From: Trichosphaerium sp. ATCC 40318
Taxonomy: Eukaryota > Discosea > Flabellinia > Trichosidae
Length of the DNA: 64,000 bases
Assembly: GCA_038496445.1 (NCBI GenBank)
Contig: JALMLS010000612.1
Coordinates: forward strand, 248,001-312,000
Direction: 5' to 3'
Shown here: positions 10,470 through 22,064 of the stretch, one piece after another
Layout: each line of letters starts with the position of its first letter
How positions within the stretch are numbered: position 1 is the stretch's first letter
Notes under the pieces: generated by a model
Database searches by the model: none
What the model saw: the letters and a program-made list of their open reading frames with translations, nothing else
What the model was told of the DNA's origin: nothing
Made by a program: the position numbers and the translations under genes

Positions 10470-13330
10470 ATGGCGTATTGGACTCCAGAAGGTATAAAAC
10501 TTAAATGTGCGCATGCTTTACTGATCAATTTTAGTAAAATGGCCAAAACAGCCACCACAACAAATAGGATACATTTTAAGCAAACAAGAGGGTTTTACCG
10601 GCAGAAAATGGTTATTTGACATTATTCTAAAGTGGCTACGCGACCTTGAGAATGGTGTTCAACAATTTATGCTTATAGTAGGTTCGTACAACTAACGAGG
10701 CTTGCTACATTTTATTTTAAGCGTTATTCCCTATTTAAAAGTGATCGTACGCTTATTTATCATTCTTATACCTTCTAGGTCCTGCAGGATACGGTAAATC
10801 AGCAGTGATAGCAACAATGCTTCAACACGAGTACTTTAAGGTACAAACGAACTCTAAACCTCTTTTTTTTTTTTTGATTACAAAAAAGGAACACATCCTG
10901 GCGTTTCACTTTTGTCAGTTTAACAATGGTGATACATGTAAACTATCGGACTTGATACAATACCTGACATTTCAAATTGCGGAGCACATACCTAGTTACA
11001 AAGAGGAGCTAAGCAAGAAATACTCAATTGCTCTTCAACGTCTTAGTAAGTACAAAGTTTTTTCCTTTTTTTTGTGAAACTGTTTCGGTCACGCCTTTGG
11101 AGGTTTTATTTTCCCTTCTAAATCAATACCTGTTTGCTATTACTATTGGTTTAGTTTGTATCATAATAAAGGGCTAACAGATATTGTTTTAGACTCGTAT
11201 ACCGACCCAAAAGACGCTTTTGTTCATGGTGTTCTACGATTCTTACCACGTGCGAAATACCTCTCTTTCTCATTGTCAATGATTTTAACTCTACATTAGA
11301 AACGTATGATAAACCAATGCTTATACTTATCGATGCGCTTGATGAAACATTACATTTTGTTCAATCGGTACATGTCTTTTTTTTTGGTTCAGTTTGTCAA
11401 ACCTTAACTCACAGTGCTCTTCTCTTCAGGAATCTTACTCGTTTCATCAATTTTTCCGTGACATAGAAACAGAGATTCCTAAATGGCTAGGCTTTTTATT
11501 AACTACAAGACCAAATGGTGACATTCAAAAAGCGTACGTACAAGAGCTCAACGAGCAATAGAAAAAACTTAAAAAAGTACTAACTTCTCTTTTTTGTTTA
11601 CAGGTATGAAGATAGAAATACTGTAGAGTTGTTATACTTGGACCAACATAATGTAAGTGATGTGCATGCGTTTATGAGGGAAAGAGGAGTAGAACCTAAT
11701 CCAGGTCTATCATCTATAATTGGTGGTAGTTTCCAAGTAGCAAAGTTCTTTGTCGAGGAAATTGCAAACGAAGATTGGAGTCCTTCTGAACTCAAAGAAA
11801 TGACTGGAGGTACATCCACGTTTAAAACTAATTATATGCTCCCTTTAATACATCGTCACCCTATGTTCTCTTACACGCGATCTAGAAATCGCGAGAAATC
11901 CAGGAAACTTCTTAAAGGATCCAAATAATCAACTGTTTTCTTTGTATCGTATAAGATTTCAACGTGGATTGAATGTAAACGAAGCGACATACAGGAACAT
12001 TGTTCGCGTTCTTGAATCATTGGTATTCCTTAATGTATCCCTGCGCACAGATACAATCATGTGTGTTGCAAGTAAGTCCATTATGGTTTCTATGAGATGT
12101 CCTAAATAACTTGTTGTTTAGATCTTACAAAGGAAGAATTTTCAGTTGCTATGGCGAAGTTGAGCGGATTTATTTTAGTTGAAAACAATCTTGTAAGACC
12201 AGCTCATAAGACATTCTATGATTGGCTTAGAGGAGAAAACCCAGGAGTTAAATATCTGAGAACAAAAAGGGTAAACAGTCTCGTATGAAACAAACCGTTG
12301 TACTAATTTTTTACTTAGGAATGCTTTAAAGAGTATACAGACATGCCTTCAAAGCTTGTCGCTCAATTTCTATCACGCAATTTGATACGTGTATTGAGGA
12401 TAGTAAAATGGAATAAATGGGGAGCTATAACACCTTCGGATATAGCAAACAGATTGAAGTTCCTAGGTTGGGATGGTAAGCTAAAAATCCAAATTTTTTC
12501 CTGTTTTATGGTTTAATGGTAGCGCACCACGCGTAAAAGCAAACGATGGGGTCTTTGGCCCCTTGAAACCATGAGCTTTGCAACTTTTTTTGCATTTTTG
12601 TTGCTAGTGATAAGCTTTTTTTCCGCCTTTGTTTGTCTTCGCCACGTGGTTTTTATGATGATAGCGTTACATACTTATAAACACTTATCTAGCTCCACGT
12701 GAACTCGACCAATGGAAGAGGTGGTCAGAGCTAACACTCGAAGATATCATCAATAACGCTCAATACCTTGGGAACGGTGGAGTTCGTGAAATAAGAAGTG
12801 CAGGGTTTTCACGTCTTAAATATCTAAAACCTCAACAAGCATGTGATATGCTTAAACATCTTGGTGACTTTGGTATACAAGAATTAACACGCGGAGGCTT
12901 CAAAGATTGGAACAAAATAGAAGCAAAAGAAATAGTAAAACAGTTAAAGTATATCAAAGGTATCGGTGTAACTCAATTGAAAAGAGCAGGGTATATCCTT
13001 TTGAAGGATATAACGGATGAAGACTTAAGAGATAACTTAAGGTATATGTCTAGTGGTGGTATGAATACGCTTGCTATTTATCAGCCAGACTGGGCGAAGG
13101 TTTATAGCGATATTACGCCTATTATTAAAGCTCTAGTAAGAACGAAGAAGAAGTCTGAGGAACAGACTTATTGGAGTCTTATTGCTCGTCATGGCGACTT
13201 AATTGATTGGTCGGTTGTTGATGAGAGGGAGATTATACTATTAGCCCAAAAGGGGCATCAAAACCTGAAGAATTTAAACACCCATGGAGGTGAAGTAGTA
13301 CAAAACATACTGAAGAAAAATAAGCTCTAG
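10470..13330 (+). CDS. NACHT-type STAND NTPase with C-terminal helical repeats (NLR-like)
   Basis: Spliced protein of about 645 residues from ATG 10470 (MAYWTPEV, intron, KWPKQPP) to TAG 13330. Seen: Walker A GPAGYGKSA (residues about 56-64), Walker B PMLILIDALDE (about 150), a sensor-like LLTTRPNG (about 190), then a winged-helix-like helical part with LVRPAHKTFYDWLRGE, typical of NACHT proteins. The last 200 residues hold four units of about 31-33 residues with the pattern L..LG..GI..L..AGF..L. STAND ATPases are ligand-triggered switches, often in immunity or death signalling. No effector domain is visible; the N-terminus before the NTPase is only about 50 residues. One intron at 12476-12693 is long for this window (about 218 nt). 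Confidence 0.8.
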
Positions 13331-13521
13331 GTTTTAAGAACTTGATCAACAACAAATAAATACACTCTTTTCAAAGTCGAAAAAAACGAAAAGTGATAAA
13401 TATTCTCCAATAAAAAGCACAATCATGTCAAAAGGACACCCTTGCGCAACTCTAGGAGCTTAGACCAGACCTTTTTTGAACCTGACGCATATACTAGTAA
13501 TATGAAAGACTTGCAACATGA

Positions 13522-13947
13522 ACATTTTGTCTCCTGTTTATCACCTATCTCGCTACCAACGAAGTACTCTTAACACTAACACATCTAGATTGTGCGAAAC
13601 CCACATCAGGTACCAAGCAGCAATTTTCAATAGCACGCAAGCTTCCTACCTTAGCTATCTACGATGGAGCACAAACGCTGAAATTAGTGAGCTAACTCTC
13701 CGTAACGAGCGCCGAAGCGAGCAAGAAGAACGCGACTCCTTTTATGGATCACGAGGAGGTAGCAAACCACAGGGTAGTAGACGCCCATCATGGAATAGCA
13801 ATTATAGAAATAAGCGTTCATACTATGAGGATCTCAGAGAAAAACGGTCATTGCTATATAAGAGTAAGCTACCACTGTGTTAGCGGTCGTTCCACTTCTA
13901 ATGGAGGTGGAGGCGGCGGTGGTGGCGGCGGTGGGGGTGGTCACTAA
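13522..13947 (+). pseudogene. Interrupted small ORF ending in poly-glycine
   Basis: One frame stays open from 13522 to TAA 13945-13947 except for a single TAA at 13693-13695. It has no ATG at its head: a TGA sits at 13519. The reading looks protein-like (LDCAKPTSGTKQQF, ARKLPTLAIYDGAQTLKLV, then VDAHHGIAIIEISVHTMRI and EKNGHCYIRVSYHC) and ends in 13 Gly plus His. A 39-nt intron from GTGAGC at 13687 to AAG at about 13725 would remove the stop in frame, so a short spliced gene is an alternative to a pseudogene. Family not recognised. Confidence 0.35.
13903..13941 (+). repeat. GGN microsatellite coding poly-Gly
   Basis: Thirteen consecutive GGN triplets (GGA, GGT, GGC, GGG mixed), unusually G-rich for the region. 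Confidence 0.9.
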
Positions 13948-14375
13948 ACCCCTCCTTCCCTCTATAACTTCGTAACACAATAAAACTAATACTGCATTAT
14001 TCACACTTGTTTTTGAAGTAAAGTCTTTTATGTTGGAATATTGAGAAAACTCGCGCACTAAGTTAATATCCCTTTTTGGTATAACTCCACAAACGACCTT
14101 GTAAATACACTAGGTCTGCTTTTCTGCGTATATACAGCGTATGAGGCCTAGTCACATTTATCTGACATCCGACATTGTGTCAGAGTTTGATGCAATTTTG
14201 AGTTGTCATTTAAAGCGGATAAAACTGTTTATACTAGCGTGATAGTTGCAGCAGCGTGCAATAAATTGTTTGTGACGCCTCATGCGGAAGAAGTTCAGTA
14301 TTAAGGTACAATAGTAGGTATTATTGTGTTTACAAAGACTTGTGATGTATTGTAAATAACTGTTTGACTCTGTAG

Positions 14376-15392
14376 TTATACACGTAATGTCAATAACTTT
14401 ATAATAGATGGGGTTTTGATTTGCTTCATTCCGCTTGGTTTACGTGGTTGTCCGTTTGTTTTCCACTGTTTTAGAGAACCAACAATAATGTCATTAGAAT
14501 ATTCACACTTACATTCTAGTGATTGTTGGCCATTAGCATGCCACTCCTTACACACACCGCACTTCTTATTATCTTTGAAGAAATAATCACCTTTGATTTG
14601 TCCTGTAGAGTACCACGTTTTGTATTGCCCATGCAAACAATTATGACGGAAATATGCCATCACTTGTACTTGCCCATTGGCATACCAGACTTGTGTCAGT
14701 CCTTCTCTGTTCCCTTTCTTGAAGATAGCTCTACAATAGATCTGCCCAGTATTATAATAAGTACAGTGTTCGCCTTCCATGATACCATTAACAGAGCAGA
14801 AGTGAGAAGCAAGCTGACCGTTCTCAAAAAACCGTTTTTGATCACCGTGTTTAACACCATTTAAAAATTTGCTATGCTCTTGAATCTTTCCTGAACGATA
14901 CCATACTTTGTAATCTCCTTCCACTTTATGATTTACATAGGTTATTTGCTGTATTAATACCTTTGTTTTCGTATCAAATACCCTGTACTCACCAGAATAA
15001 CTGTGCAAATTTTTCATTAAACATTCTGTTTTAATGTCATAATTAAGTCTTTCCCATTTATAACTATCTCTATCCCACCTCTCTGACAAGTATTGTGTTC
15101 CCTTTTTCCATATTCCTGTCGGCTTCAACTGAGCGTTGAATCTTGTCTTCATTGCTGCTGTCTTGTTCAAAAGTGGCCAGGTGTAACTGACACTTTTATC
15201 AAAAGTACACATGTATTGTTGTATTTCTGGTGGCAAAGAAACAACACTGAAGCGTTCATAGAAGAGCCAACTCTTAAAATATCGAAACAGCTTGTATATA
15301 TACAATAGTATTGACACAAACACTAATAACATCGCCCAGGTAGCGACATTTGTGCTTGAAAGCAAAATCAAATATGCCACGTCAAAAAGCAT
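14376..15392 (-). CDS. Membrane-anchored MORN-repeat protein with F-box-like segment
   Basis: Single-exon ORF. I chose ATG 15392 (MLFDVAYLILL) because longer starts would overlap the divergent FAD gene. N-terminal hydrophobic stretch (WAMLLVFVSILLYIYKLF), then SLPPEIQQYM, which looks like the start of an F-box, then about seven units of 23-25 residues of the MORN/YwqK type: GDYKVWYRSGKIQEHSKF, GQYKTWYSTGQIKGDYFF and others. MORN repeats bind membranes or partners. Similar F-box/MORN proteins are frequent in amoebae and in their giant viruses, so transfer is possible but untested. No intron is seen, unlike nearly all neighbours. Confidence 0.75.
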   Translation of the reverse strand: MLFDVAYLILLSSTNVATWAMLLVFVSILLYIYKLFRYFKSWLFYERFSVVSLPPEIQQYMCTFDKSVSYTWPLLNKTAAMKTRFNAQLKPTGIWKKGTQYLSERWDRDSYKWERLNYDIKTECLMKNLHSYSGEYRVFDTKTKVLIQQITYVNHKVEGDYKVWYRSGKIQEHSKFLNGVKHGDQKRFFENGQLASHFCSVNGIMEGEHCTYYNTGQIYCRAIFKKGNREGLTQVWYANGQVQVMAYFRHNCLHGQYKTWYSTGQIKGDYFFKDNKKCGVCKEWHANGQQSLECKCEYSNDIIVGSLKQWKTNGQPRKPSGMKQIKTPSIIKLLTLRV

Positions 15393-15503
15393 TCGCCTGC
15401 GACCGCCAATGCGTAGAGTGGCGTTTGTTGAAAAGAAAACAAAATCAACTAAAAAAGAAAACCGTTGAATTTTTGTTTGTGAAGTACAAATTTGCTGTAA
15501 GGC
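15393..15503. promoter_or_regulatory. Short bidirectional promoter region
   Basis: Only 111 bp separate the two chosen start codons of the MORN gene and the FAD gene, so both promoters must overlap here or extend into the coding sequence. Confidence 0.4.
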
Positions 15504-17575
15504 ATGGCATCTTTGCCCTGGGGACAACATTTTCCCCCTCGCCACTTCCCAAAGATACAAGCCATAAATGTACGCCAACTGAAGCCCAAACCTAAACCAA
15601 AGCCCAAAATTGTACATACATGGGCTTCAAGATGGCCATATGTACTTGTGGTTGTATTGGTTACCCTAGGAATGGCAGGTATCGGAAACTTGTTATGGTA
15701 TTGGTGGAGGCATTACAGCCAACAAAGGAAGCTCGAAGCGGCGTTGTACGCATATTTGAGCCGGTTGTCAAACATTAACGCTCATTTTGAAGGAAAAAGA
15801 CTCACTTACGCTCACGCGCGCAGCCTGAAGACCGTATGTCTGTTAATTGCGCAAGCAATCTAATTTTTTAAACAGAAGATGAATTCGACGTTGTAGTTGT
15901 TGGTGCAGGTCCAGCTGGAGCTACATGCGCGTATTATCTTGCAAGAAAAGGTTTAAAAGTATTACTTGTTGACAAGCAGACATTTCCTCGTGACAAAATC
16001 TGTGGAGGTACGCATCGCATTTTACAACGCGTCAAGCTCTTAAGGTACTTCGTGGCCTTATTTTAATAGATACTTTACACCCTTTGGCACAACAGCATCT
16101 TAGAGAAATGGATATTCTTGATGACTTGCTTCAAGATGGAAACACAGTGAATTGGGTTCGTCTTATTAATCTCTTGGCGAAACCGTGACGCTTCTTAGCT
16201 AAAACAAAGGGGATTCGTGTCACCAAATGGAAGTAGCTTTGTGGCTCCTGTTCGCCTTCAATCGCCTAAAGATGGTGTATTGGTTGTACAGAGGATTATT
16301 CTAGACGAAAGAATTGTAGAGGCTGCCAAACGTGTTGGAGCGTTTTTCAAAGATAATACTTCTGTCCGTGTACGTTCGTTGTCGATGTATATTTCCTTTT
16401 TGGTAACTTTGTCTTAAGTGGACCGAGTACTCTCAGACAGAACAAATGTGGAGTATTCACGTGAACGGACCAAAAGGTTTTGAAAGTGCGTACATCATTT
16501 GTGATTGTTGATGAAAACAAAAACGTTTATTCATTACATAGAAACAATCAAATGCCACGCTCTCGTAGCAGCAGATGGTGCCTCGTCATACATAGCCAGA
16601 AGTCTTAATATTGTTAAAACGTACGCAAATGTCTTTTGTACCTTTCTATTTATGGTACATTCAACAGGAAACCTAATGGCATAGCTGGACGTTCTATTAT
16701 AAAGGTGAGATTCTTTTTTTTTTCTTGTTCTTTCAACTTAGTTGGTGGTTTAGGCAGGAAGTCATGAGTGTCGCGCAGATGAACTTTTCTTCTACTCAAA
16801 GTATATTGCTGGAGCTGGACACGCTCACATTGCAAAGGAAGTTGGAAATTTCTTGAATTTCACTTGTTTTCTTGTATCAGGTAATTGATTTGGTTGAACC
16901 ACGTGATTGTATTCCTTAGTTTTTATTTTTTGTCTAGGAGACTCTAAACCCGCTCCAAAAGTTGAAACATTAGTACATGTATATGACACGCTAAAAACAC
17001 GTGACTTGAGCGTAAAAAAGGTTTTAGGTGCCTCAGTTGATTGTTCACAATTTAAAGTAAGTTTTCTGTTGTTCTTTTTTTTGTTGTTTACATTGTAATG
17101 TTCGGTAGATGGCATCTTTAAGATGTGGAGGCGTACCAAAAAGCTATGGACATGCTTGCCTCGTTGTTGGAGAGGCCGCTGGTCAGGTGAGCAAAAACCA
17201 ACAGTGCTGTAAAAAGCATCTCTAATATTTTTATAGGTTGATCCTTTGACAGGTCATGGTATTCACCTGGGGATGGAAGGCGCTAAGATTGGTAATGATG
17301 AGAAATATCATTTCCCTTAAACTGTTTTTATTAACTATCTGCTCTAGCTGCTGACACTCTTGAGCGTGCTTTCAAGCTTAATGATTTTTCTGAAGAACAA
17401 TTGAAGTTATATCAAAAAAAGTGGAAGAGTAAGATGAACCGCGATTTTTATTGGTAAGAGAAACTTTTGAATGTAGCAATCAATTTTGTGATATTCGAGT
17501 TTTAGGTCAAGATTTATTGTTGATCTTGCAACATACCAATCGAAGCATTTTTCGCTTAACGGCCGTTATTTTTAA
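15504..17575 (+). CDS. Membrane-anchored FAD-dependent oxidoreductase, geranylgeranyl-reductase-like
   Basis: ATG 15504. Exon 1 codes a Pro/Lys-rich leader ([11 protein letters not shown]) and one membrane helix ([20 protein letters not shown]). After an intron comes a Rossmann FAD fold: [20 protein letters not shown] (GxGxxG) with [16 protein letters not shown], the signature of the geranylgeranyl reductase/squalene epoxidase-like flavoprotein group. Later exons give [16 protein letters not shown] (second FAD contact) and [20 protein letters not shown] (third FAD motif). The likely role is reduction or oxidation of an isoprenoid or other lipid at a membrane; the substrate is unknown. The 3' end is uncertain: one model ends at TAA 17575, an alternative with an intron from about 17524 ends at TAA 17703 and adds a hydrophobic tail. 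Confidence 0.78.
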
Positions 17576-17846
17576 TTAATGTCAAAAAATAGGCAATGTC
17601 TGGTGTTAGATCAAAGCTAGAATTGATATTTTGGTTTCTGCGACCTGACGTTATTGTTCTCGTGTTCTACTACGCTCTTAGTCGCTTTTCTGATGATACA
17701 TAAGAATGACGTGTGTAAGATAAAGTATTGTACATTTAAACCTTGTTGTCTCTGGTGCCTACGCAAAGTTGGTATAAGGTGGAAGTTAAGTCTTGCTTAA
17801 TAAGTTCTAAAACGCTGTACAACGACTCCATTGTAACGGTTATACG

Positions 17847-19197
17847 ATGGGAGATTCAAGGGCGCTTGCTAAAAGCCCGTTGCAGTTTAGACTTATACAT
17901 TCGCCAATAGTGCCATTATCTACTGCCACAGGAATGGGTATTCGCTCTGCAGGCCATGCAGCGTTCTTTGGCTTTCTTTTTTATTATGACCATGCTACAA
18001 AGCCAATAATGAACTGGGTAATGTCTCTTACTAAAGACGACATGAAAGACGTACGCTATGCTTGTATTTCAAACTCACAGTAAAGTTTACGGAACTCGGT
18101 GCAAAAAGTCAAACATTTCGAGAATGCTCAGCGAATTTGAGACATGCATGGCGTAGAAGGCGGATTGTCAATCATAAAGATTTCGGTCGTGATTTTTTTT
18201 CTTACGTGCGAAACGACCTCCAAATACAACTACTATGGAACTACACGAACTGGTATTTGATGTACGTACAGTACAAATTGGAACAAGCAAGAGAATAAAA
18301 AACTGACAACCTGAAAGGCAGTGCCCTAACCGTCCTATCGAATACGTCATACACCACACTCAGAACATCATAACATTCCTGGCACGCAATGTCAAAACTA
18401 TTTTTTTAAATCGCTAACAATCACTCCAGACGCCTTCATATGTTGTTGAAACAGTTGCACCTGTATTAAACTACACATCTGCATTCTTAGAGCGACCTAT
18501 AACTTACTTCTGTGCGTGCTACAGCAGAGACAAAACAAATAACAACTTCATTTTCTTGCATTTCATTGTCAAATTATTCACTCCCAATCCTAGCCACAAA
18601 TGCAGAGTATGCCTTGAAGGAAGCATCACAAGTATACGGTGTCAGTGTTTATGGTGCATTAGCAGCATCTATTGTATACGCAGGTTACGATACATACTAT
18701 GTCTTGACAAAATCTATTGACTGGTCAGAATTATTTAAGGTAAAAAATTATCATCCGACACAACGTGTCAAAAATCTCATTCTTCTACTATAGCGAGCAA
18801 TTGAAAATTTAGCAACAGGCGTAGGACAGATAGTGAGTATTACAGCAGCAGTATATACAGCTTCATACTTATTGGGAGCACCTGGTTTTTGGACAAAATG
18901 GCCATTGTTCCTTTTGTGTGAACTTTACGGTACTTATGCGTCTATTGTTATTTCTTTCTCATTCTTTTTCTCTGTGTAGTACCATACTCAGCATCACAAA
19001 CAATGAGAAACTTTACAAGGCGGTATATTACTCGTGGTGTAGAGCCAGTAAAGCCATACTCATATGAATTGAAGTATGAAGCAGATGACACTTTCCTTTC
19101 GTTTAATTCATTCGCTGCGCTTTCAACAAGTCAAGAAGTGAAGAATAACGGATATCATAATGGAAATGAAGGTGATGACGAAGAAGAATTTTTGTAA
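17847..19197 (+). CDS. Hydrophobic protein of unknown function
   Basis: ATG 17847 (MGDSRALAKSPLQF). About four exons; the intron after KDDMKD is long (about 370 nt, 18049-18430). The protein has mildly hydrophobic, Ala/Ser/Tyr-rich helices (GMGIRSAGHAAFFGFLFYY, SVYGALAASIVYAGYDTYYV, IVSITAAVYTASYLLG) and an acidic Asn/Asp/Glu tail to TAA 19197. Two similar halves with PVV or VVET segments faintly recall perilipin-type lipid droplet proteins, but I do not claim that family. The exon joints (TYF|STNAEYALKE and others) are in frame. Confidence 0.6.
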
Positions 19198-19735
19198 TTG
19201 GAAAAAAAGGACGCAAAATTCTTCTCTTCTGTCGCAACTGACAACCAAAATGTTTGGCCATATATTATATTCGACAGACACCATTTTTATGTACAGCGCT
19301 AAAGTCGTTTGAACGACTTTCAAGCAAGTAAATGATCAACTTACTTTTACCACTGACAAAGTTGCAATAAGCCGTTGATTAATAAGGAAATAAGTGTTAA
19401 CCAGCTAGTGACGCAGGCTGTATTGTTGTGCAACTCTACGCAGACTTACAGCCAAAAAAACGCATTCGAGACTTGAGCAGACTTAGCTTAAGCGAACTGC
19501 TTTTTCAGCCCAATCAGCGTGGTTTTTATAAAAGGTGTAGCGCACGGGTCACGCATATAACCTTTCTAATTCATTATGTAAGATAACCAAACTAGCTTGT
19601 TGTAAAAATAATGTTTGAAACGATACTCGTTTGGAGCCTATTTTTCAAGGCAGTTGATGTTATACGTTAATCTGACGGTTTTAGACGATTATTAGTATCT
19701 TCTACACCAAACACAAGTGACACAAACATAACACA
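19198..19735. other. Intergenic gap
   Basis: About 540 bp between tandem plus-strand genes. A+T-rich with a short inverted ACGAC/GTCGT pair near 19303-19318. No gene seen. Confidence 0.35.
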
Positions 19736-21615
19736 ATGGCAGACGCTGCTGAACGTGAAAAGAAACGCGCAGTACGATTTATAGCTTACAACAAAAAAAA
19801 CCTTCTTACGCCGTCGTTTATTAGGAGCGATTAGCCCGTAGGAGAGCCAGGCAGACCAAGAGCGAAAAACCTAAACCCATAGTAGAAACAAAAAATGTAC
19901 GCAAAACAGTATGCCTAGTTATATTACAAAACCATTGGCGTACACATTGACACTACCACGCTAGCTTGAAACTAAAACGGTAAAAGGAAAAAACAGAAAC
20001 CCGCGAGGAAGCTGCAAGAAGGAGAGCAGCTGCAAGAGAAGCTAGACGCAAAAAAACAGCAACAAGCCCATCTAAGGCAGCAGATTCCGAACCAAAACCT
20101 GAACCAACAACACGTACATATAACTGCACTGTTTCACCAGTAAACTAACGGATGTACGTAGCCAAGGAAACTGCAGCGGAAAGAGCACGTAAACGTGCTT
20201 TGATGCGTCAAAAGAAGCGCGAAACAGGAGAGTACGTTACCTATAGCAGCGAATACGATGTGTTAATGCCTTTTAGAGATTTGCTTAATCTGGCAAGCGA
20301 ATTAGATGATTGGTGGGATAACGAAGGTACATGTGCTTCCTATGGCACTGCTGAATCTAAAGACACCCCAATTCGCTGACAAAAGAGAAAAACTTTTCAC
20401 ATAGCTGATTTTTATTGCTTTTTTTCCTTCATTCACTTAAACAATTTAAATAGCTCCTGTCGTACACAAGATATCAGGACATTATCCTAAACCAGGACCA
20501 GGATCTATTAAAATAGAACCAGGACCAGGTTCCATGAAACTAGACGCTTCAGGTCATGGACAACAAACTCCTGGGCCAGGATCTGTAAAAATGGTACAAG
20601 GATCTCGACCCAAGAGTGTTGCTTCGATATCTCCTATTTCTCCCTCCTTCGAGGAGGCTCCAGCAGCTTCTACAGAGAAGCCTGTAGAACCAAAGGTAGC
20701 TAGTGCGCCGCCTCCACCACCTGCGCCTGTAGTTGAAGAGAAACCAGAGGAAGAAGAGGAAGAAAGCGGACTTAGTCCTTTGGAAGAATTTAAGAAGTTT
20801 ATGAATGATAACGGTTTTTCTGATTATATTGAAAAATTAATGAATGAGGGTTTTGAGGATCTAGAAGATATTGAAGAGGCTGACCTTATTGATATTGGTA
20901 TGAAGAAGGGTCATATAAGAAAGTTTACAAGACTTCTTGCTTCAAGAAGAGAAAATCAAAAGAGTAAACCTAAGTCTTTTACAAGAAAGGCAAATCAAAA
21001 ATATATTGATCAATGGCGCTTTGTAGCACTTGACAAGCCAGGTAAGAAACAATTTTTTTTTTTGATTTTGTTGTTGATTGTGAACAAAGAGTGCTTTTTG
21101 TTATATCACAAAAAGCACTTTCTTTGTTGGTGATGACATGGAGAACAATAACTTTCTTTGTTTTGTTGGTTTTTTTTTTGCTTGCTGTTGTTGCTTTGGT
21201 GTTGATGGTTTTTTTTAGGAGAAACTTTGTTAGAAGGAAAACCTGCGTGGGAACCTGGTGCAGCATTTTATAGAACATCACCTATTGAGAAATTTCATTT
21301 TCATAACGGATCTTACAAGTCATGGTGCGTTCTTATTTTTTTCTATTTTATACCAACATCGTGCTCTAAAATAAGCTAATATTTGCTTGAGCACATTTTT
21401 ATTTCAAATGTGAAAAAACTGCAAAAAATTACAGTAAAACAGAAGCCTCACGCGATTAAACTTTGAGGCGGTTTTTTGTTAACACTTTTGCTTGTTGTTG
21501 GTTGTGGGCTGACTTGTATTTGCCTTTTTTTAGGTTTATTGATCCTGATCAAATCAAAGATGTTGAATATGTTGTTACACTTTCTGGTAGTATTTACTAC
21601 TTGGGCCCTACATAA
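19736..21615 (+). CDS. SAM-domain protein with basic coiled N-terminus and PGPGS repeats
   Basis: ATG 19736 (MADAAEREKKRAERLARRRA). Highly charged Ala/Arg/Glu/Lys helices over three short exons, then LLNLASELDDWWDN, three PGPGS(I/M/V)K units around 20490-20595, a Pro/acidic linker (APPPPPAPVVEE), and a SAM domain (PLEEFKKFMNDNGFSDYIEK to DLIDIGMKKGHIRKFTRLL, about 20775-20945). The last exons read EKFHFHNGSYKSW|FIDPDQIKDVEYVVTLSGS and stop at TAA 21613-21615. SAM domains mediate protein or RNA binding; this one is probably a scaffold. The exact joints of the first three exons are provisional. Confidence 0.72.
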
Positions 21616-22064
21616 ATACAAAGTCCTTCCTCCTTTTTTTTTTCAGTTTTTTTGTGAAGAAAAAAATAAAACACATTAAAAAAAAACCCCTCCTCCTTCC
21701 TTTATTCTTTGTCTACATTATAAAACTACCATCTTAACGAATGGATAAGAGTAAGAAGCCTCGTTTTAGTCTTTGGAACGCAAAAGGTTTTAATGGAACT
21801 TCTTAAAAAAGTCCATTACTTGCAAAACTAGAACTTGACATGTCCTTGCCGACTCATTCATATTTTTAACTCCAGAGGTCTAAAACACGCTTTGTAACGC
21901 TATACTTCAATAAACGTATTCATCTTAAAGTCTTTGGCTGCTAAGAGTAGTGTATTCACAGTGTATGCTATGTAGTGTTTATCGCAGCACTTAATTGTGA
22001 ATTTAAGCTATTTCCGTTCAGGTAAAGATCTTGTCTTTAAACACTCAACACGTGCTCCACCAAT
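21616..22064. other. Intergenic gap
   Basis: About 450 bp, with poly-T/poly-A tracts and AATAAA near 21664 suited to the end of the SAM gene. A CACGTG lies just before the RhoGDI start (near 22050). Confidence 0.4.

Larger units (their letters stand above)
13331..14375. other. Convergent intergenic region holding a degenerate ORF
   Basis: About 1 kb between the NACHT gene and the MORN gene, which point at each other. It contains the interrupted reading frame listed at 13522-13947. The remainder (13950-14375) is A+T-rich and shows no gene. Confidence 0.4.

Noticed and set aside
13744-14058. Minus-strand ORF at 13834-14058 over the Gly tract
   Set aside because: It depends on the G-rich repeat read backwards (Thr/Ala-rich) and has no other support.
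15392-15617. Longer start for the MORN protein at 15617
   Set aside because: It would overlap the first exon of the divergent FAD gene; ATG 15392 directly precedes the membrane helix.
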